DNA of 64,000 bases from positions 124,001 to 188,000 of the forward strand of contig NZ_JASITE010000013.1 of NCBI RefSeq assembly GCF_030767025.1, read 5' to 3'. Origin of the DNA: Nocardia sp. CC227C (GTDB taxonomy: Bacteria; Actinomycetota; Actinomycetes; Mycobacteriales; Mycobacteriaceae). Made by a program: the position numbers and the translations under genes. The stretch's first letter is position 1; every line of letters starts with the position of its first letter. Under the pieces are notes generated by a model. It did not search any database. It was not told where the DNA came from and was given only the letters and a program-made list of their open reading frames with translations. Shown in pieces: positions 35,686 through 46,775 of this stretch.

Positions 35686-35711
35686 GCGGCTGAGTTTAAG
35701 TGCAGCAGCGG

Positions 35712-36884
35712 TCAGGGGCGCAGGATCTTGCGGCCGATGGCGTACTTGTGCACCTCGGTGGGGCCGTCGTAGAGGCGGAAGGCGCGCATATCGCGGAAGA
35801 TCATCTCTACGACGGTCTCGTCGCTGATGCCGATGCCGCCGAGGACCTGGACGCAGCGGTCGGTGACCTTGAACAGTTCCTCGGAGACGTAGGACTTGGC
35901 GATGGAGCTCTCGTGGCGGGCCTTCTCGCCCTGATCCATGAGCCAGCAGGCGTGCCAGATGGTGAGGCGGCACTGGTGCAGCGCGATCTCGTTGTCCGCC
36001 AGCATGAACGACACGCCCTGGTGTTCGCCGATGGGCTTGCCGAAGGCGGTGCGGGTCTTGGCGTAGTCGACGGCGATGGCCTGCGCGCGTTCGGCCGCGC
36101 CGAGCCAGCGCATGCAGTGCGTGAGCCGGGCGGGGGCCAGGCGCAGCTGGGCGTAGCGCAGAGCCTGACCGGTTTCGCCGAGCACGGCGTCCTTGGGCAG
36201 TTTCAGATTGTCGAAGCGCACCACCGCGTGGCCGCCCACGTAGTTGCGGTCCATGGTGTTCATGACCCGCTCGATGACGATGCCCGGGGTGTCGCCCTCG
36301 GCGAGGAACAGGGTCGGGCCCTCGGGCAGGTGGGGATTGGCGGCCAAGCGCGCCATGATGATCCACGTCTTCGCGCCGTCGGCACCGGTGATCAGCCATT
36401 TGGTGCCATTGACGGTGAACTGCTCGCCGTCGAAGGTGGCCTCGGTGGCCAGCTGATTGGGGTCCGAACCCGCGCCGCCCGGTTCGGTCATGGCGAAGAC
36501 GGAGCGCTGGTGGCCGTCGATGACCGGCTGGAGGTACCGCTCGGTCTGCTCGGCGTCGGCGACCTTGGAGAGCAGGAACATATTGCCCTCGTCGGGGGCG
36601 GCGCAGTTCATGGCGACCGGGCCGAGGGTGGACCAGCCGGCGGCCTCGTACAGCACCGCCTGCTCGATGTGCGAGAGCCCGCGCCCGCCCAGTTCGACCG
36701 GGGCCTGGATGGTGAGCAGTTTCTCGGCGCGAGCCAGTTCCACCAGCTCCTGGCGCAGCTCGTCGGTCGGTCCGTGCGCGGTCAGCCGCGGATCGCGTTC
36801 GAAGGGCACGATCTTGTCGATGACGAACTGCCGTACCCGATCGCGTTCGGCGGCGAGCTCGGCAGGAATCGCGAAGTCGATCAT
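35712..36884 (-). CDS. Acyl-CoA dehydrogenase
   Basis: 390 residues, the standard length. FAD/substrate motifs: FAMTEPGGAGSDPNQLAT, NGTKWLITGADGAKTWIIMA, and CVQVLGGIGISDETVVEMIF with YDGPTEVHKYAIGRKIL at the end, as in long-chain or short/branched acyl-CoA dehydrogenases. It would put a double bond in an acyl-CoA and pass electrons to ETF. Pairs with the downstream enoyl-CoA hydratase. Chain-length preference cannot be read; no KstR-type palindrome is visible upstream. Confidence 0.9.
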   Translation of the reverse strand: MIDFAIPAELAAERDRVRQFVIDKIVPFERDPRLTAHGPTDELRQELVELARAEKLLTIQAPVELGGRGLSHIEQAVLYEAAGWSTLGPVAMNCAAPDEGNMFLLSKVADAEQTERYLQPVIDGHQRSVFAMTEPGGAGSDPNQLATEATFDGEQFTVNGTKWLITGADGAKTWIIMARLAANPHLPEGPTLFLAEGDTPGIVIERVMNTMDRNYVGGHAVVRFDNLKLPKDAVLGETGQALRYAQLRLAPARLTHCMRWLGAAERAQAIAVDYAKTRTAFGKPIGEHQGVSFMLADNEIALHQCRLTIWHACWLMDQGEKARHESSIAKSYVSEELFKVTDRCVQVLGGIGISDETVVEMIFRDMRAFRLYDGPTEVHKYAIGRKILRP

Positions 36885-36987
36885 CGTTGGTCACCATTCA
36901 CTCTGGGATGCGTGAGCCGAGCATACGACGACACCCCGGACAGACTGAAGGCACCCGCCCGCAGAATGCGTCGCGCCTGCTCGGGTG

Positions 36988-37167
36988 TCACCGGGCGCGG
37001 CGGTCGGACAGCACGCCCGCGGCCGCGCCGAGCGCCATCCCGACACCGATCCCCACAGCCTGATTGCCGGTCAGCAGACCGTAGGCCGCGCCGAGACACA
37101 GGCCGAGCGACAGCCCGAACGCCGTCCGGGTGCCCCGCTCGCGAGGCGAATCGTCGTCGTCGCTCAT
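36988..37167 (-). CDS. Small glycine-zipper membrane protein
   Basis: 59 residues from the ATG at 37167. An acidic N-terminus (MSDDDDSPRERG) is followed by two short Gly/Ala-rich hydrophobic helices (LSLGLCLGAAYGLLTG and AVGIGVGMALGAAAGVL) and a basic end (SDRRAR). This pattern is like small glycine-zipper proteins of Actinobacteria with unknown role. It lies 22 bases after the alpha/beta hydrolase gene in the same direction. Confidence 0.65.
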   Translation of the reverse strand: MSDDDDSPRERGTRTAFGLSLGLCLGAAYGLLTGNQAVGIGVGMALGAAAGVLSDRRAR

Positions 37168-37189
37168 GACTCGATCGTCCACGACATGA

Positions 37190-37957
37190 TCATGATCCGG
37201 ACCCGTCGAGGACGGCGCGGAGGAAGCGCTCGACCTCGGCCCGATAGGCGGCGGGCTGGTCGTCGTGGACCAGGTGACCGGCGTCGGGAATGACGACATG
37301 GCGGGCATTCGGGTGAACCGCGGCCATCTCGCGCATCTGGCCCGGCGGGGTGATGGTGTGCTCACCCTCGATGAGCAGGGCCGGGACGGCGATCGACCGC
37401 CACTGGGACCAGAAGTCGCGGCCACCCCACTCCTCGGAGATGTCGCGGAAGGTGTCGACCGAGCCGTGCAGGCGGTAGCCGTCGGGGCCGCGCGTGAAGG
37501 AGTCCATGAAGTAGCGACCGGCGACCGGGCCGAAGTGCGCGAGCATGGCGGCGTCGTCCGGGAACGGCTGCGGCCAGGCGGCGATCATGGCGGCCCAGTC
37601 GGCGGCGGTGCGGCCGCGGAAATCGGGGGCGATGTCCTCCACCACGAGCGCACGCACCCGCCCGGGGTGCGCGGCGGCGAACACCCAGCCGTGCAGCGCC
37701 CCCATCGAATGCCCGATGATCACCATGGGCGCGGTGATGGACACGGTGGCGGCGGCCAGATCCGCCACGAACGCCTCGGTGGTGAGCTCCGCCGGTGCGG
37801 GCCGCCCGTGCCCGGCCGCGTCGAAGGTGTACACGTGCCCGAACTCGCGCAGCCACCCCACCTGACTCCGCCAGGTACGGGCACTGCCCATCAAACCGTG
37901 CAGCAGCAGAATCGGCGTCCCCGCGCCGCCTTCGTCATACAACATCACCGCGACCAT
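37190..37957 (-). CDS. Alpha/beta hydrolase (Rv3591c-like)
   Basis: 255 residues from the ATG at 37957; the frame is open to 38023 but the fold begins at MLYDEGGAGTPILLLHGLMG. Motifs: oxyanion HGLMGSARTW, nucleophile elbow GHSMGALHGW with Ser, acid in LLIEGEHT and catalytic His in DAGHLVHDDQP. So a serine hydrolase, substrate unknown. It is divergent from mhuD, the same pairing as Rv3591c/Rv3592, which suggests ancestral linkage rather than a shared function. Confidence 0.85.
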   Translation of the reverse strand: MVAVMLYDEGGAGTPILLLHGLMGSARTWRSQVGWLREFGHVYTFDAAGHGRPAPAELTTEAFVADLAAATVSITAPMVIIGHSMGALHGWVFAAAHPGRVRALVVEDIAPDFRGRTAADWAAMIAAWPQPFPDDAAMLAHFGPVAGRYFMDSFTRGPDGYRLHGSVDTFRDISEEWGGRDFWSQWRSIAVPALLIEGEHTITPPGQMREMAAVHPNARHVVIPDAGHLVHDDQPAAYRAEVERFLRAVLDGSGS

Positions 37958-38136
37958 ACGTGCCGGATCACCGCGGCGAACACGCACCGGACCCGACGAC
38001 CGATGTCGCGGGGCACGGGCCACTCGTCGGTACGCCCGACATGGATTCGGCGCCGCCCGCAGGCACGCGTGCGAAACGGCCGACGGTCCTCGGCCGCGCC
38101 GCGGACACGGAGAGCGGACCAGCCTAGGCTCTCGGT

Positions 38137-38448
38137 ATGGCAGTCGTGAAGATCAATGCAATCGAGGTCCCCGAGGGCGCGGGCCCGGAACTGGAGAAGC
38201 GGTTCGCCGCGCGGGCGCACGCGGTGGAGAACTCGCCCGGATTCCTGGGCTTCCAGCTGCTGCGGCCGACCGCCGGTGAGAACCGGTACTTCGTTGTCAC
38301 GCAGTGGGATTCGGAGGAGTCCTTCGCGGCGTGGCGGGACGGCCCGGCGCGGGAGGCGCATGCGGGCGAGGCGCGCAAGCCCGTGTCCACCGGGGCCTCG
38401 CTGCTGGAATTCGAGGTCGTGCTCGACGTGGCGGGCAAGAACGCCTGA
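38137..38448 (+). CDS. mhuD: Heme-degrading monooxygenase MhuD
   Basis: 103 residues of the antibiotic biosynthesis monooxygenase fold, two residues shorter than Rv3592 and very close to it in sequence (VVKINAIEVPEGAGPELEKR). All three catalytic residues of MhuD are present at the same numbers: Asn7, Trp66 and His75. MhuD binds heme (up to two) in the cytosol and opens the ring to mycobilin without CO release, freeing iron. No iron-box is evident upstream. It is followed by a cobalamin riboswitch and cobalt transporter genes. Confidence 0.95.
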   Translation: MAVVKINAIEVPEGAGPELEKRFAARAHAVENSPGFLGFQLLRPTAGENRYFVVTQWDSEESFAAWRDGPAREAHAGEARKPVSTGASLLEFEVVLDVAGKNA

Positions 38449-38503
38449 TCACACCCCTGTTGACGGTCGGCCAGCGAGGGTGCGACAGTTCTGGATGAAC
38501 AAT

Positions 38504-38652
38504 GCGACGGTGACGCGTAACCCGGTGTGATTCCGGGGCGGTCGCGCCACTGTATTCCTCGCACCGAGCCTTCGAGGCGGGTGCCGGAGAGCCAGACACC
38601 GGCACCGTCGCACCCATCTCGACGGGGACGCGGAATCCCCGAAGGAGGCTCG
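38504..38652 (+). promoter_or_regulatory. Cobalamin riboswitch controlling cbtBA
   Basis: The B12 box (GAGCCAGACACCGGCAC, 38588-38604) and the conserved GCCACTG (38546-38552) are present. The aptamer closes with a 9-bp P1 helix: GCGACGGTG (38504-38512) with CACCGTCGC (38603-38611). Just downstream a small hairpin CGGGG/CCCCG (38623-38641) abuts the ribosome site AAGGAGG (38642-38648), so B12 probably acts at translation initiation. Confidence 0.88.
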
Positions 38653-38653
38653 A

Positions 38654-38848
38654 ATGGCCATCGTCCACTCGCCCGGCCGGGCCGGTGACGCGCTCAACGC
38701 GTGGCTCGTCACGGCAGGCGTCATCCTTCTCGCACTGCTCACGCTGTACCTGGTCGGCTTCGATCAGGGTGCGGTCTCCCGCACCGGGATGTTCATGCAC
38801 GAGCTCATGCACGACGGCCGACACCTGCTGGGCGTCCCATGCCACTGA
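38654..38848 (+). CDS. cbtB: Cobalt transporter subunit CbtB
   Basis: 64 residues with one transmembrane helix (about 16-36) and the CbtB C-terminal metal-binding end MHELMHDGRHLLGVPCH, rich in His. The AAGGAGG ribosome site lies seven bases before the ATG and next to the riboswitch expression platform. CbtAB is a predicted cobalt importer found under B12 control in many bacteria. The 3' end overlaps cbtA by 10 bases. Confidence 0.9.
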   Translation: MAIVHSPGRAGDALNAWLVTAGVILLALLTLYLVGFDQGAVSRTGMFMHELMHDGRHLLGVPCH

Positions 38849-39609
38849 GCGGAGCACTGAAGACGCTGCTGCTCCGGGGCCTGCTGGCCGGTCTCATCGC
38901 GGGACTGCTCGCGGGCACCGTGGGTTTCCTCATCGGCGAGCCGAAGGTGGAGGCGGCTATTGCCATCGAGGAAGCGCAGGCGGCGCAATCGCACGACGGC
39001 GAGGCCGCGGGCGGCCATTCGCACGGTGACGAGGAGGAAGCACTCGTCAGCCGGACCGGCCAGAAGTTCGGCCAGTTCCTCGCCCTCGGTCTGGCCGGAA
39101 TGGCGCTGGGCGCGATCTACGCGACCGTCGCCAATGTGGCACGGCGGCATACGGATCTGACGGGACCGAGACTGGCGCTGAGTTTGGCGGTCGGCGGCTG
39201 GCTGGCGATCGTCGCGGTGCCCTTCTTCAAGTACCCCGCCAATCCGCCCGCCGTGGGCGATCCGGAGACCATCGACGACCGCACCTGGCTGTGGGTCGCG
39301 GTGGTGCTGCTGGGGTTCGCGGCCGTGGGAATCGCCGTATACGTGTACAAGCTGTTGCGGGGTCAGCTCGAGACGGTACGGCTCATCGGGTCGGTCGCGG
39401 CCTTCGTGGCGATCGTCGGTATCGGCTATATCGCGCTGCCCGGCGTGAACGAGGTGGCCGACGACTTCCCGGCGTCGCTGCTGTGGGAGTTCCGGGTGGC
39501 GTCACTGGCCGTGACCACCACGCTGTGGGTGGCGCTCGGACTGGCGTTCGCGGCGCTGACCGAGTACGCGGGGCGCGGTGCCCCGCAACCGGCCGAGGTC
39601 GCGCGGTAG
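38839..39609 (+). CDS. cbtA: Cobalt transporter subunit CbtA
   Basis: 256 residues from the ATG at 38839 inside the end of cbtB. Five to six transmembrane helices, the first at about 10-32 (LLLRGLLAGLIAGLLAGTVG), then an extracytoplasmic loop (48-72) with His and acidic residues (SHDGEAAGGHSHGDEEE) suited to metal capture. Family prediction is cobalt uptake for B12 synthesis. Ends with a strong hairpin terminator. Confidence 0.9.
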   Translation: MPLSGALKTLLLRGLLAGLIAGLLAGTVGFLIGEPKVEAAIAIEEAQAAQSHDGEAAGGHSHGDEEEALVSRTGQKFGQFLALGLAGMALGAIYATVANVARRHTDLTGPRLALSLAVGGWLAIVAVPFFKYPANPPAVGDPETIDDRTWLWVAVVLLGFAAVGIAVYVYKLLRGQLETVRLIGSVAAFVAIVGIGYIALPGVNEVADDFPASLLWEFRVASLAVTTTLWVALGLAFAALTEYAGRGAPQPAEVAR

Positions 39610-39621
39610 CAGAACACGAGC

Positions 39622-39648
39622 GGGGCGGTGCCGGTACGGCACCGCCCC
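39622..39648 (+). terminator. Terminator after cbtA
   Basis: A 12-bp perfect stem GGGGCGGTGCCG/CGGCACCGCCCC with a 3-base loop begins 13 bases after the cbtA stop and is followed by GTCTCG, without a T-run. It can also serve the convergent osmC gene (stop 39714). Confidence 0.85.
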
Positions 39649-39713
39649 GTCTCGCGTTCACCGCTGTTGCGCACCACCGGATCTCAGCCGCCGGAACCGC
39701 GCGGCGCACTCGC

Positions 39714-40157
39714 TCAGGCGTCGAACGAAGCGGCGAGTTCGATGTTGTCCACACCGGCGAGCGCCTTGCTCACCGGGCAGCCGGCCTTGGCCGCGTTGGC
39801 GGCGGCGAGGAAGCCGTCGGCGTCGATGCCCTCGGCGCGGCCGATGACGGTCAGCTTGATATTGGCGATCCGGAACCCGCCCGCCGGGTCCGGGCCCAGG
39901 GTCACGTCGGCGGTGACGTCCAGGGCCTGCGGGGTGCCACCGGCCCGGCCGATCTCGGCGGAGAGCGCCATGGCATAGCAGGACGAGTGCGCGGCGGCGA
40001 TCAGCTCCTCCGGGCTGGTGGTGCCGTCGGCATTGTCGGCCGAGCGCTTCGGGAACGACACGTCGTACTTGCCGACGCCGGAGCTGCTCAGCTCGACCTG
40101 GCCCGAGCCGTCCTGCAGACCGCCGGTCCAGGCGGTACGCGCGGTACGTGTAGGCAT
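39714..40157 (-). CDS. osmC: OsmC-family peroxiredoxin
   Basis: 147 residues from the ATG at 40157, with AAAGGA eleven bases upstream. The two redox Cys are Cys60 (AAHSSCYAMALS) and Cys127 (AAKAGCPVSKAL), with the family N-terminus RTARTAWTGGLQDGSGQVEL. OsmC enzymes reduce organic hydroperoxides in the cytosol using lipoylated or thiol reductants. No regulator is encoded next to it; the neighbouring genes are decayed. Confidence 0.92.
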   Translation of the reverse strand: MPTRTARTAWTGGLQDGSGQVELSSSGVGKYDVSFPKRSADNADGTTSPEELIAAAHSSCYAMALSAEIGRAGGTPQALDVTADVTLGPDPAGGFRIANIKLTVIGRAEGIDADGFLAAANAAKAGCPVSKALAGVDNIELAASFDA

Positions 40158-40246
40158 CACTGTCCTTTCAGGATTCGAAGGCTTACAGGTTCGAACCTAT
40201 ACCGCTGCGGCGATTCGCGAGTCGAGGAAGCCGACGATAGTTCCGT

Positions 40247-40448
40247 TCACTCCGGATTCGTCACCCTGGCCAGCACGATGCCTCCGATGATGAGCGAGAG
40301 CGCGAGCACCCGCCCCACACTGAACGAACGGGTCCTTGTGGATGATCACGCCCAGCCCGATCGCGCCCACCGCACCGATGCCGGTGAAGATCGCATACGA
40401 GGTGCCGACCGGCAATGTCCGCATGGCGTAGGACAGCAGCCAGGCCAT
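40247..40448 (-). pseudogene. Broken small multidrug resistance (SugE/SMR) transporter
   Basis: The reading begins MAWLL and jumps directly to SYAMRTLPVGTSYAIFTGIG, the third-helix region of an SMR protein, so about 45 residues covering the first helices (including the membrane Glu) are missing. The junction is at a CTGCTG repeat, consistent with a slippage deletion. Then a tandem duplication of GTTC near 40330-40337 shifts the frame; in the other frame the expected ending (FSVGRVLALSLIIGGIVLAR) continues to a TGA at 40247. Two independent lesions make it non-functional. Confidence 0.8.
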
Positions 40449-40449
40449 G

Positions 40450-40590
40450 TCAGTACTCCTTGCCGAGTCGGCGGGCGGCCGCCAGCGCGGCGGCGTACGA
40501 GGCGTCGTGCTGTTCGCGCAGGTGCGCCAGCGCCGGGTCCCGGCGGGAGTTGTCCAGTTCGGCGGTGATGAAGACGGTGGGCGAGTACGC
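40450..40590 (-). pseudogene. 3' fragment of a regulator-like gene upstream of the SMR remnant
   Basis: A frame ending in TGA at 40450-40452, directly before the SMR start, encodes FITAELDNSRRDPALAHLRE and ends AAARRLGKEY. This resembles the C-terminus of TetR-type regulators that often precede SMR genes, and the spacing (TGACATG) fits an old operon. No 5' half is found upstream; the plus strand instead has an unrelated-looking open frame ending at 40747 (LDYLRENYGRWRRFLDHAAA). Identification as TetR is tentative. Confidence 0.4.
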
Positions 40591-40965
40591 GGTCGCAGAG
40601 TTCGGTCCAGCCCTCCCCGATGAACGGCACCGGCTCGGTCGCGAGGCTGCCGACCTGGACTATCTGCGCGAGAACTACGGGCGCTGGCGGCGGTTCCTGG
40701 ACCATGCCGCCGCCTCCGGCATGGGTGTGATTCGCTACTTCGGCTGAAGGCCGCCCACTGGAATCACCGGCGCTGGTGCTCGGGCAGGGCGGTGGCAGGT
40801 ACAGGCCGGTGGTCATCGCCTACGAGTCCGGGCTGGTCCGGCCGGCGGTAGTCCTCGAGGCGGACGCGTCGGGGTGCGATTCCAGGGGAAACCCCGATAC
40901 CGCCACCAGCGGTTTTCCGGCAGGGTCGAGGGTGAATACGCAGGCCCATGGAACGGAGAGCGGAC

Positions 40966-41253
40966 ATGCTGGTGCCCGGGTTGACGGTCACGGCGATCGG
41001 ACTGGTGGTCGCGGTGGCGGCGGGCGTGGTGCTCGGGCACGGTTCCGTGGCACGGTCCGTCGTGGGCGGGCTCATCGGCAGTTGGCTCGGCTTCGCGGCG
41101 GGCGTCGGCATCGCGTGGCTGGTGGATTCGGCGCTGCCCGCCGCGTACTACGGCACCATGTTCGGGCACGCGCTGGCGGTCCTCGGGGCGCTGGGCTTCG
41201 TGACCAGACCCTTCCGGTCCGGGCAGGGCAGCCTCTCGGCTAACCAACGCTGA
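40966..41253 (+). CDS. Small hypothetical membrane protein
   Basis: 95 residues from the ATG at 40966, preceded by GGAGAG at six bases; an ATG at 40948 lacks a ribosome site. Three hydrophobic helices (about 3-22, 28-50 and 60-78), Gly/Val/Ala rich, then a short polar tail (RPFRSGQGSLSANQR). No known domain. It converges on the large ATPase gene with a 15-base gap. Region 40749-40965 before it holds no gene. Confidence 0.6.
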   Translation: MLVPGLTVTAIGLVVAVAAGVVLGHGSVARSVVGGLIGSWLGFAAGVGIAWLVDSALPAAYYGTMFGHALAVLGALGFVTRPFRSGQGSLSANQR

Positions 41254-41268
41254 CACCGCGGGGCCGGG

Positions 41269-43302
41269 CTATCGGTTCGCGTCCGTCGCATCGCGAAGGT
41301 GCCGCGCCGCGATCAGCTCCAAGCCGTGCCGCAGTCGCCGGAAGTAGGTGGCGCGGCTCAGGTGCAGCCGGGACGCCACTTGGATATGGGTCGCGGACGG
41401 GCGCGGATAGTAGGCCGCGAGAATGGTTCCCGCTTCGGCCGTGACGGGATCGGCGGCGGCGGCCAGTTCCGCGATCGCGGTGTGCAGCCAGCGCCGCAGC
41501 GCCTGGGCGGTGGGGGTGGCCGGTGAGGTCAGCAGCGGGCTGGCGGACAGTACGGCGAGGTCGTCGATGCTGTGCAGGGCCGCGGCGACGACCTCGGGCG
41601 TCGGTGCGCCGGGAGAACCCGAGAACCGCTGCAACCAGTGCCGACCCGCCCCGGCGGTGAAATCGTTGCTGTACACCTCCGGGGCGCGGCCGGAGCGGTA
41701 GAGGTCCTCCCGCAGCGGCCCGTGCGGATCGAAACGCAGCGCGCGCAGCAGGTGCAGGTAGTCGGGGTTCGCGGTGGAGACCACCAGATCTCCGGCACGC
41801 GTTCCCACGGCCAGGGTGTGGCGCAGGATTCGGGCGTGCGCCGCCCGATCGGTGCCGAAGGCCGCGCCCAACAGCAGCGCGCCCCGGCGATCGCCGATGA
41901 TCGCGTCCGAATGCTGTTGCAGCAGTGGCTCGATGCTGTCGGCGGTGTGGTCGGCGATGGGCATGAGATTGGCCAGGCCGAGCAGCCGGTCGTCCTCGTC
42001 GCGAACCAGGTGGAAGCTGCTGATGTCGGTGGCGGACCAGCTGGCGACCACGCGCTCGGCCCGCTCCGGGGCGAAGCCGTTGCGGTGGCTCCACCGCCGC
42101 ATGAGGCGGGCGATATCGTCGGCGTCCGCGGCGGTGGCCTGGTGGACCGGCCGGTTTCCGGGAGCCGGCGGGAACAGCGTCGCGCGGACCGGTGCGGGCG
42201 CGGTCAGGAAGAGCGCCTGCTCGGCGAGCGCCGCGCGGCGTTCGGCGTCGGCTTCTCCGCTCAGGCGGGCGAGTGCGCGAGTCGCGGTGCGGTCGCGCAC
42301 CTTTCGGTGGCCGTCGGGCTGCCGCCACGCGTAGGCGAGTTCGAGTATCTCCCGATACGGCTCGGCGATCGACAGGCCGAGTGGGCCGGGCACCACCACG
42401 CTGAGCCCGGACACCAGGGTGAACAGCTCCGGCCCGCCCGCCAACCCGGCCTCGTCGGCGCTTCCGGCGGTGGCCAGCAGCCGCAGCGCGTGCTGCCAGC
42501 GGCGGCCCGGTGATTCCCGGCTCAGCCGCTCGAGCAGTTCCTGGGCGATCCGGTCGGCCAGCGCGCCCGGCACGGTCGGTGGAACGCCCGCCCGCAGGGC
42601 TCGCACGGCCGCGTGTACGACGAGCGGAATCCCGCCCGCTATCCGCGTAACCCACGCGAGCACCGCCGGATCCGCGATCCCGGCGTCCCGTGCCGCCTCA
42701 TCGATGCGGGCGTCCGGCAGCGGCACGACCCGGATCGTCGCCATATCCAGCCCCGACCACACCGGATACGAGGCCAACGGTTTCCGGGTCACCACGACCA
42801 CCGACCCCGGATAGTGGTCCACGACCGCGCGAACCGTCCCGAGCCGCCCGGGGGCATCCGCCTCGTCGACAACCAGCACCGCACCGCCCGTGCACGCCTC
42901 GCTCGCGATTACCGCACCGACAGTCCCCCGGTGCACATCGGCCACCCCGCCACCGGCGGCCGGTGACGGCCGATCGGCGCGTTCACCGCCCCGGCGACGT
43001 GTGCCCCGCGGCGGCGCTGCCGATCGGGCGGTCTCCGGCCGCACACCGGGTCTGGCCGCGGTGCCCCCAGCGACCGCGCTCTCGGCCGGTCGGTGCTCAC
43101 CCGCGCCGTGCCCGGCGGCGGGATCGGCGAGCATTCCCGGTCCGTCGACGGTGGCGAGCGCTTCGACGCGCGTCGTGGTGGAAAGACTCTCGACCAGGTG
43201 GGTCTTCCCTACGCCGAGCGGTCCGAACACATTGACGAGGCGGTGCGTCGCCAGCGCCGTCGTGAGTTCGGCGAGTTGCGGCGGGACCGCTGTCGCCGTC
43301 AA
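41269..43302 (-). CDS. ATPase with GNAT-like middle and C-terminal HTH
   Basis: 677 residues. A P-loop ATPase domain carries Walker A FGPLGVGKTH (27-36) and Walker B AVLVVDEADA (141-150), separated by an unusual 65-residue Gly/Ala/Arg/Pro stretch (60-125). A segment from about 387 to 500 (VHQATAADADDIARLMRRWS, DEDDRLLGLANLM) looks like an acetyltransferase (GNAT) fold. The C-terminus (THIQVASRLHLSRATYFRRL) is a helix-turn-helix. This suggests a signal-transducing (STAND-like) regulator. It is divergent from a lipoprotein gene. Ligand and targets are unknown, and the GNAT assignment is by eye. Confidence 0.7.
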   Translation of the reverse strand: MTATAVPPQLAELTTALATHRLVNVFGPLGVGKTHLVESLSTTTRVEALATVDGPGMLADPAAGHGAGEHRPAESAVAGGTAARPGVRPETARSAAPPRGTRRRGGERADRPSPAAGGGVADVHRGTVGAVIASEACTGGAVLVVDEADAPGRLGTVRAVVDHYPGSVVVVTRKPLASYPVWSGLDMATIRVVPLPDARIDEAARDAGIADPAVLAWVTRIAGGIPLVVHAAVRALRAGVPPTVPGALADRIAQELLERLSRESPGRRWQHALRLLATAGSADEAGLAGGPELFTLVSGLSVVVPGPLGLSIAEPYREILELAYAWRQPDGHRKVRDRTATRALARLSGEADAERRAALAEQALFLTAPAPVRATLFPPAPGNRPVHQATAADADDIARLMRRWSHRNGFAPERAERVVASWSATDISSFHLVRDEDDRLLGLANLMPIADHTADSIEPLLQQHSDAIIGDRRGALLLGAAFGTDRAAHARILRHTLAVGTRAGDLVVSTANPDYLHLLRALRFDPHGPLREDLYRSGRAPEVYSNDFTAGAGRHWLQRFSGSPGAPTPEVVAAALHSIDDLAVLSASPLLTSPATPTAQALRRWLHTAIAELAAAADPVTAEAGTILAAYYPRPSATHIQVASRLHLSRATYFRRLRHGLELIAARHLRDATDANR

Positions 43303-43427
43303 CAGCTACTCCTCCGGTCGGTCTTCTGCCCGGCACTCTATCGGTAGATATGAGACCACGCTGAGACTCCTGGACGCTCGCCCACCGATAGCGTCGCCGA
43401 CGCAGACCGAACAGGGAGGAATCACCC

Positions 43428-44096
43428 ATGCAGTGGCGACAGAACGCGACCGCCCGCACGGCCCGAGCGGGCGCGCTGGTGGCGGTGGTGTGCGCGGCCG
43501 TGACCGGCTGTGCGGGCGGCGAGGACAACAACGCGACGCCGATCACCACGACCACCGCGGCGACGGCCGCCACCACGATCACGACCACCGCCGCCACCGC
43601 AGGACCGGGCAGCGGCTTCGATCCAAGGAGCGTCCCGCTGTCCGACGCCGAGCTGGGCGAATTCCCCTACTTCGCCATCCCCGCCGGTTTCGAGAACCCG
43701 AACACCCCGGACCCGATCGTCGAGCGCGACCGGGTTCCGGTGTGGACCGGCGACCGGCTGGAGTGGGTGATCGGCAAGGTCTACCAATCCCTCATCTACG
43801 CCGCGGGTGACGCCGGGTTCTCCAAGTTCGCGCTGATGGAGGCGATCGACGCGGCGATCGACGACGCGGGCGGGGCCCGGGTCACCGAATCGAAGATCCC
43901 GCAGGAGGTGCTCGACACCATCGACCGCGACGTGCGGGTGGCCTACAGCTCCGGCTTGGGCGATATCTACAACGGCACAGTGACGACGTATCTGGTGCGC
44001 CGGACCGACCGCCATATCTGGGTGCATGTCACCGCGGACAGCGCGGGCGGCAGCTGGATGATCGTGGAGGAGCGCGTCGACGCCGACGGGAACTGA
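43428..44096 (+). CDS. Hypothetical lipoprotein
   Basis: 222 residues. Basic N-terminus, hydrophobic core and lipobox VTGC (Cys28) predict a lipoprotein. A Thr/Ala linker (36-58) leads to a folded domain with SDAELGEFPYFAIPAGFENP, found in secreted DUF4892- or OmpA-adjacent actinobacterial proteins, then VWVHVTADSAGGSWMIVEE-type strands. AGGGAGGAAT lies before the ATG. No function can be assigned. It converges on clpC with a strong bidirectional terminator between. Confidence 0.7.
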   Translation: MQWRQNATARTARAGALVAVVCAAVTGCAGGEDNNATPITTTTAATAATTITTTAATAGPGSGFDPRSVPLSDAELGEFPYFAIPAGFENPNTPDPIVERDRVPVWTGDRLEWVIGKVYQSLIYAAGDAGFSKFALMEAIDAAIDDAGGARVTESKIPQEVLDTIDRDVRVAYSSGLGDIYNGTVTTYLVRRTDRHIWVHVTADSAGGSWMIVEERVDADGN

Positions 44097-44165
44097 ATCG
44101 GCGGCAGAGCGAACCCCGCCGTAGCGTCGGCTCGGCAACGCTTCGATCTCCCGGCGGCTTCCATG

Positions 44166-44204
44166 CGAAAGCCCCGCTCACCATCGAGGTGAGCGGGGCT
44201 TTCG
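44166..44204. terminator. Bidirectional terminator between lipoprotein gene and clpC
   Basis: A 17-bp perfect stem (44166-44182 with 44188-44204) and 5-base loop ATCGA. Each arm ends in AAAG/CTTT, so both strands have a short T-tract. It follows clpC (stop 44229, minus strand) and the lipoprotein gene (stop 44096). Confidence 0.9.
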
Positions 44205-44228
44205 GCCAGCGATGGCCGACGAGGAGGA

Positions 44229-46775
<2,547 letters not shown>

